DNA of 64,000 nucleotides, taken from Pseudomicrostroma phylloplanum (taxonomy: Eukaryota > Basidiomycota > Exobasidiomycetes > Microstromatales). How positions within the stretch are numbered: position 1 is the first letter of the stretch; each line of letters starts with the position of its first letter. A program made the translations under genes and the position numbers. The notes beneath the pieces were generated by a model, which was not told where the DNA came from, searched no databases, and saw only the letters and a list, made by a program, of their open reading frames with translations. Shown here one piece after another: positions 58,967 to 64,000 of the stretch. The DNA is taken from NCBI GenBank assembly GCA_039545275.1, contig BCHS01000015.1, positions 254,764-318,763 on the forward strand, given 5' to 3'.

Positions 58967-60362
58967 CTAGGCGGCAGGCTCTTCGACTGCGACGGCGCTC
59001 TCTGCGTTGGTGGAGGACGTCCTGCGCTCCTTTTCTGACTCCAGCTGGGTGTACAAGAGGAACAGGGCCTTTTCGTTGGCCTCTGGCGTTCCCTGGATGG
59101 TGAACATCCTCTCGCCAGAGTCGTCGTGGGCGACCTTTGCGATAGAGATCCTCGACCCGCTCAGGCGCCTGATTTCGGTAATCTTGCTTCCGCCCTTTCC
59201 GATGATGCAGCCGACCATGTCGGCGGGGATGGAGATGTTCTGCGTGCGCACATTGGCGGTGTCGACGATGGCGGGGGGTGCTGAGCCGGGCGAGGTGGCA
59301 GCGGCGGAGAGACCACCGCCAGGAGTGACGACGGCGCCGGCGGCAGCGGCTGCTGCGTCACCGGAGCCGGCACCGCCATTGGAAGGAGAGGCGGCCTTGC
59401 GGAAGCCTCCTGCGGCAGGGGAGCCAAAGGCGCCGTTACTGCCGGGCAGGGCTCCTCCCGGTGGTTGACGTCGACCGGCAGTGAGACTGAGACCGGCCAT
59501 TGCGCCGGCCAGGTATCCCGGACCGCCGGAACCGGAGGACCTTCGTCCACCCTGTGGTTGCAATCCACCCGCTCCTCCTGCTGCGAGGACACCAGCTCCC
59601 TCGGTGTGGCCTGGGTGATACAGCACGGTTCCCTGTCCACGCTCCCAATCCTCCTGCAGGCACTTTGCGATTTCGTAGACGGCGACTCGGATGGCCTCGG
59701 TGGTACCTTGCACCTCTACTACGCGCTCGGTAGACTGAGGCAGCATGTCCTTGGATGCTACCATGCGGGCTCCAGAGATGTCCTGGATGTGCTTGATCTT
59801 GAGTCCCTGACGACCAATGACTGTTCCCATGAGGTTGTGTGAGATCAGGAGACGGACCGAGGTGACGGCATTGGGAGGTGGGGTGACGGGCGAGGCAGAG
59901 GGGTCGGCAGCAGTGACTGGGTTCTCGAGGATGGTGTGACCGATGAGAGAGTAGGCCTGCGGGACAGATGTGAGGAGGAATGTTAATCTCAGAGGATGGC
60001 CTTCAAGCGACATGGTTCGTCTGCCTTGTCTACTCCTGGCGGCTGTAACTCACCTGGGCAACGCCTTCCAGCGTTCCGCTCACACTGAGCACTCGGTCAT
60101 GGACTCCCTGCACGACCTTGCTGACGCCTGCCTTGACTCCAGTCTCTTCGCGCAGGTGAGCCACGTTGGCTCCTCCCTTTCCGATGATGACTCCGGCCTC
60201 CTTTGTGGACACGAGTGCCCTAACCGTGAGCTGAGTAGAAGGGTCGAAGGCTGGCTGTGCATTGGCGGCTCCGGGGGACTTTACATCGTCTTCGTTGTTG
60301 GCGTTGCTGACGATGCTGGGGACAAAGTCTGCGGCTGCTGCATCGGGCGTGGTCGAGGACAT
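58967..60362 (-). CDS. Three-KH-domain RNA-binding protein (Rnc1/PCBP-like)
   Basis: Exons 60362-60054 and 59956-58967 on the minus strand give 432 aa. Three KH domains each keep the GxxG loop. KH1 (~residues 45-110) has GVIIGKGGANVAHLREETGV, KH2 (~136-205) has MGTVIGRQGLKIKHIQDISG, and KH3 (~340-410) has GCIIGKGGSKITEIRRLSGS. A ~130-residue Gly/Ala-rich linker separates KH2 and KH3. This order matches fission-yeast Rnc1, budding-yeast Pbp2/Hek2 and animal PCBP proteins, which bind C- or U-rich RNA and control stability or localisation. Which orthologue it is cannot be settled from sequence alone. The intron (97 bp) falls between KH1 and KH2. Confidence 0.93.
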
Positions 60363-61683
60363 GGCGGGAGGTACAGAGGTGGGGTGGATGAGGCGCGAGG
60401 AAGAGTGAGCGGGGAAAGAGTGGATGGAGCCGAGGAACGCTGGGACAGGCGGGCGGATGGGTGGAGCGAGTAGGAAGAAGAGGCGCGGGAAGAGGAGGGA
60501 GGGAAAGGTGACGGCGCTTGGACGTGGGATACGAGGCAAGGACGGCGACGAGGTGTGAGGTGTAAAGGTGAGGGAGGGCAAGAGTGGTAGGTAGGACGAG
60601 TAGCGAGGAAGAAGGATCAGTGCCCACACGCCCAGCCCAGGCCGGCTGAAAGCTGCTGCCTTGGCCCCCTCGGCTCTGCACTCCACGCAGGAAAAATGGG
60701 ACTGCGCGGGTCACCCACTGCTCACCGTCAAGGGCACACCCACTCCAATCCCCCGCCCTACGGCTGCTGCCAGATGAGCAAGTTGTGGTAGCCACAACTA
60801 CCAATGTATGCATTGACGGGGCAGAAACACTCAAGCCTGCTCATCTGTTCAACTTGTACTCTGGTGCGCTCCCATGGTACGCGCAGCAATGTCCTGCCTG
60901 GGCTACTATAATAATTACCCACGCGGCAATCTCTCTCTCCACACTTCCATTGAACACTCGTGTGACTGAGAGGTGTGGACAAGGTCATGGAAAACAGCTC
61001 GTTTTGGTGAGACGAAGAGACCATGACCGTTGCGACCTCCAACCTCCCCCCGTAGTGTGATATGCTGTTGAGTCTTTGCCCTTTACCCATCACCTACTGA
61101 AGCTCAGCCTGCGACCTCGGGAGATCTCATTAATGCGGGGAGTGGACCAGACACTGTCGGGAGCGGAGCGGAGACCAGACGCCCACACCCGGACGGAGGC
61201 ACACAAGGGCAAGAAATGGCATCCAGGCAGGCCAGGCCAGGCAGCAACAGCTTCCGCTCCGACTCCCGACCGCATCTCTCACACACGCTCGGGTCAAGGA
61301 AGCAATCAAAGGGTGCGAGAGCAGCCAAGACGAGACATACGACGCTACAGCCAGTCCATCACCACGCTCGATCCCCCTGGTCAGCATTTACCCCAGCATC
61401 AGCATACCATCTCGAGGTCAACAACAACAACAACAACGCCGACAGACGATACACAACATACCCGTAGCGGCATACCACCTCCACACCCATGCCTCACAAA
61501 CCGCGACATCCTTGAAGGCTCACTCCCTTCTTCTCATCGTCTAATTACCTCGCAAGCCCCGCATCCTCCTGCTCGCACCCGGCGTACCTGTGCAGCTGCA
61601 AAAGAGTCAGGAGGCGATATTTAAGCAATCTGAGCGAGTGAGATAACCAAGGCTCTTCGCCTTCCATCGCCGCCGTGAATCTC
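60363..61683. promoter_or_regulatory. Long divergent intergenic region, 1.32 kb
   Basis: Separates the start codons of the KH gene (60362, minus) and the PP1-binding LRR gene (61684, plus). It contains an (AAC)n microsatellite at about 61420-61438 and long pyrimidine/purine stretches. Its length suggests long 5' leaders or extra regulation compared with the ~300-bp divergent promoters elsewhere in the window. The open frame 61076-61624 (+) has no recognisable domain. Confidence 0.45.
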
Positions 61684-64000
61684 ATGGAAGAGTCGGGACC
61701 CTCCGGTAGCGGTCAGCGGCACGACGAAGCTCAAGGACAAGGGCAGTCATCATACCTACACGCCAACGATGGTGCCCAGCAACCGCCTGCGATCCCTTTG
61801 AAGCAGAGCCTGGGTCCGCAGAGCTCACCTAGCTCTGCAACTGCCATTTTATATCAACAAGATGCTCAGCAGACGCTCCAGCGGCCTGTTCCACCCGTAC
61901 GCAAGCGAAAGAAGCTACCGGGTGGCTCAGACAAGCCCAAATCCATCCTCAAGCCAGCACCGCCTCCGCAAAAGGCCTTCTCCTTTCGGCGAGATATCCT
62001 ACAATCTCTGAATACCAGGCTGGCACAACAGGGCGTGAATGTGCAGGTGCCGCTGCCACAGAGTGGGACTGCACAAGGAGCAGCCAATCTCATAGGGGGC
62101 GTCTTCAAGAGGCTTGGAGGAATAGCAGGAGCAGCATTGGCAGGGCCGACGGGTGATTGGCCGAACAACGATGCCTCCGGAGCTCCACCAGGTACGGACA
62201 GTCAATCCCAGCAGACCACCTCGCCAGCGACCGCTTCTCTGCAGAACGTTGCTGCCAGACAGCAGCATGCGCAGACATCATCGCCTACTGCAAGCAGAAA
62301 CGGCGACGCGGCTCGCTCAATTACAACCACAGATGGCTCAGCTTCATCTACCTCTTCCACCCTCTCTGCTTCCTCCGGCCTCCCGGCCCCATCTTCTTCA
62401 GCTGAGCCTCTGAAGCGGGTCCAGTTCACAGTCTCGAAGATGTCGGTCATCTACCCCATATCAAATGCAATAGCCCCAGGCGACGAAGATGAGACTCGCA
62501 GGAGGATCGAGCTTCTTCACCGACAGACGATGAAGGAGAGGAAAGGCAGGGCATGGACACCGAACGAGCTTGAAGCTCTGTATCGGCAATGTTGCAAGAT
62601 ACGAGAAGAGTTCCCGCTCAAGAAGATGCGCCTCGTCTTTGAGGAGGCAGCTCAGCAGACGCCTCCCGCCCTCAAGACTCTCGACTTGTCCTTCCTGCCG
62701 CTGGATAGACAAGCTATAGATCCTTTGGCAGATTTCTTGAGCGTAGATTTTGGGCTGGAGAAGCTCCTCTTGGAGAATTGTGGGCTGAGCGATGATGGAG
62801 TCAAGGCGCTCTTGCACGGGCTGCTCATCTCCGGGACGTTGCCAAATCTAAGCTTGGCCAGTAATCGCAAGATCAAGTATCAAGGCTGGCGTTACGTTGC
62901 CATTTTCATGCGGAGAGCGAGAGCGCTGAGGTATTTAGACTTGAGCGAGAATCCCATCAACCGAGCTAGTCTGGAGCACATCGCCGAAGCGATTCGAAAG
63001 CCAGAGGAAGCTGTCACGAAACAGCCAAAGGTCAAGGGAGACGGCCCGACGACTGAACCTGTCGAATCAGACGCCGCTTCGTCTTTGCGGACATCCGATG
63101 ACTTTGACGAAGATGGAGAGCCGCTGATGCCGCCGGCTGCTCTACTTCGCCACTCGTCGGACGAAGACAAGGGTCCCCTCACCTCTGCCATCATCTCCTT
63201 GCGGCTCGAAAATTGCGGACTGAAAGGTCCTCCGCTCAATCTGTTGGGACAGGCAGTACGTACCTCGGATGTCAAGCACCTGAGTCTGAGGCGCAACCGC
63301 ATCAATCAAATCGGAGCAGTCGCCTTGGCCATCATGCTCAAAGACTATCCGGAAACATCTTCGACGATCGAGGAGCAGCATGTCTCTGGTCTTCGGAACG
63401 GCAATGGCGAGTCAGATGCTGGAGCTGAACGCAACAGTCGATTGAGCGGCTCAACATCGTCTGTCAGCCATCGAAGCTATTCACCATCGCCTTCTGATGG
63501 GCCTTCCATCACTTCGAGCCCAGCTGGGGGAATGACTGCCAGGAGGATGCCAGTGGCCCGAGACGCCATCGATATCGATCAGCAATTGACTCGCTCCGAA
63601 GAAGAGACTATTCGGATGACAAAGGACCCAGCACTCACAGAAGCAGAAGCCATTGCGCTGTATCAAGCAAAGAGAGCAAAGAAGATTCTCGCCGGTCTGC
63701 CGAGGGTCGGCAACCTCCTGACTCTTGATCTCAAGAGCAATGACATCAGGGGAGGTGTCACTTACCTTGCACAAGTGTTGAGAAAAAATCGCACGCTACG
63801 AGTACTCAACCTGAGCGACAATGGCATCGAGATGGGCGGTCTTGTTGCGCTTGCTGAAGCTCTGAAGTACAACTCGACGCTGGAGACCCTCGATCTCAGC
63901 CACAATCCTTGCTCGGGTCCTGGGCTAGGAGGAATCACTACTCTGCGTACTGCGTTTGCCCTCAATTCGAACCTGAAGCGACTCTTCCTGAATGACACAG
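61684..64000 (+). CDS. LRR protein with PP1-docking motif, PPP1R37-like (3' partial)
   Basis: The frame is open from ATG 61684 through the window end, giving at least 772 aa with no intron needed. Residues ~1-240 are Ser/Gln/Pro-rich with a basic RKRKKLPGG patch. A KRVQF sequence (near 62420) fits the RVxF consensus for docking to protein phosphatase 1. It is followed by VIYPISNAIAPGDEDE and a helix NELEALYRQCCKIREEFPLK. Ribonuclease-inhibitor-type LRRs then follow: LKTLDLSFLPLDRQAI, LEKLLLENCGLSDDGVKALL, LRYLDLSENPINRASLEHIA, SLRLENCGLKG, LTLDLKSNDIRG, LRVLNLSDNGIEMGGLVALA, LETLDLSHNPCSGPGL. An acidic, Ser-rich insert interrupts the LRRs. RVxF plus this helix plus LRRs is the layout of animal PPP1R37, a PP1 inhibitor. 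The function in fungi is inferred. Confidence 0.85.
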   Translation, partial: MEESGPSGSGQRHDEAQGQGQSSYLHANDGAQQPPAIPLKQSLGPQSSPSSATAILYQQDAQQTLQRPVPPVRKRKKLPGGSDKPKSILKPAPPPQKAFSFRRDILQSLNTRLAQQGVNVQVPLPQSGTAQGAANLIGGVFKRLGGIAGAALAGPTGDWPNNDASGAPPGTDSQSQQTTSPATASLQNVAARQQHAQTSSPTASRNGDAARSITTTDGSASSTSSTLSASSGLPAPSSSAEPLKRVQFTVSKMSVIYPISNAIAPGDEDETRRRIELLHRQTMKERKGRAWTPNELEALYRQCCKIREEFPLKKMRLVFEEAAQQTPPALKTLDLSFLPLDRQAIDPLADFLSVDFGLEKLLLENCGLSDDGVKALLHGLLISGTLPNLSLASNRKIKYQGWRYVAIFMRRARALRYLDLSENPINRASLEHIAEAIRKPEEAVTKQPKVKGDGPTTEPVESDAASSLRTSDDFDEDGEPLMPPAALLRHSSDEDKGPLTSAIISLRLENCGLKGPPLNLLGQAVRTSDVKHLSLRRNRINQIGAVALAIMLKDYPETSSTIEEQHVSGLRNGNGESDAGAERNSRLSGSTSSVSHRSYSPSPSDGPSITSSPAGGMTARRMPVARDAIDIDQQLTRSEEETIRMTKDPALTEAEAIALYQAKRAKKILAGLPRVGNLLTLDLKSNDIRGGVTYLAQVLRKNRTLRVLNLSDNGIEMGGLVALAEALKYNSTLETLDLSHNPCSGPGLGGITTLRTAFALNSNLKRLFLNDT

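Noticed and set aside
61076..61624. 182-aa plus-strand frame before the PP1-binding LRR gene
   Set aside because: Low-complexity Thr/Gln/His/Arg content without a domain, lying in the expected leader and promoter.
1..64000. CRISPR arrays, bacterial operons, riboswitches or prophage-like modules
   Set aside because: The window is intron-rich eukaryotic DNA. No array of identical repeats with spacers and no bacterial gene organisation was seen.

Overview
The window is nuclear DNA of a fungus. Genes are split by short spliceosomal introns (mostly 70-160 bp) with GTGAGT or GTACGT donors and CAG acceptors. Both strands are densely coded and coding DNA looks GC-rich. The gene set is typical of Basidiomycota: a Gle2/Rae1 exporter, a Ctk1/CDK12 kinase with an RS-rich N-terminus, a type II-like peroxisomal citrate synthase and an L13 gene with a probable 5'UTR intron. 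My guess is Ustilaginomycotina, but no species is named because no database search was possible. Exon coordinates were worked out by hand from splice signals, reading phase and family conservation.

Left part (1-18.7 kb): the 3' part of a Ser/Ala-rich single-pass membrane protein; a Sec14-like lipid-transfer protein; the Ubc8/UBE2H ubiquitin-conjugating enzyme; a leucine-rich-repeat protein, divergent from the iron-sulfur cluster protein Isd11; ribosomal protein L13; a citrate synthase ending in the peroxisomal signal SKL; and a BRD8/Bdc1-like bromodomain protein expected in the NuA4 acetyltransferase.

Centre (18.7-24.4 kb): about 5.65 kb without a recognisable gene. It holds a cluster of degenerate, related elements with terminal inverted repeats (core ACTCCTTTCGTCAC) and many GTACTGTAC-type palindromes. 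The best copy, 21169-21450, is 282 bp with 24-bp inverted ends and looks like a MITE. This is the least explained part of the window.

Right part (24.4-64 kb): a packed housekeeping block. The PI 4-kinase Pik1 (8 exons) is divergent from TRA1 (3914 aa, SAGA/NuA4 pseudokinase). It is followed by CTK1, divergent from GAA1 (GPI transamidase); TIM22, divergent from a protein with three DPW motifs; a MOSC-domain protein; an Msc7-like membrane aldehyde dehydrogenase, divergent from RAE1/GLE2; a three-KH RNA-binding protein; and the 5' part of an LRR protein with a PP1-docking motif (PPP1R37-like), cut by the window end.

The genes do not form a pathway cluster. Recurrent themes are chromatin and transcription (Tra1, the BRD8-like protein, Ctk1), membrane traffic and lipid signalling (Pik1, Sec14-like, DPW protein, Gaa1) and mitochondria (Isd11, Tim22). 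Many neighbours are divergent pairs sharing promoters of about 270-480 bp.
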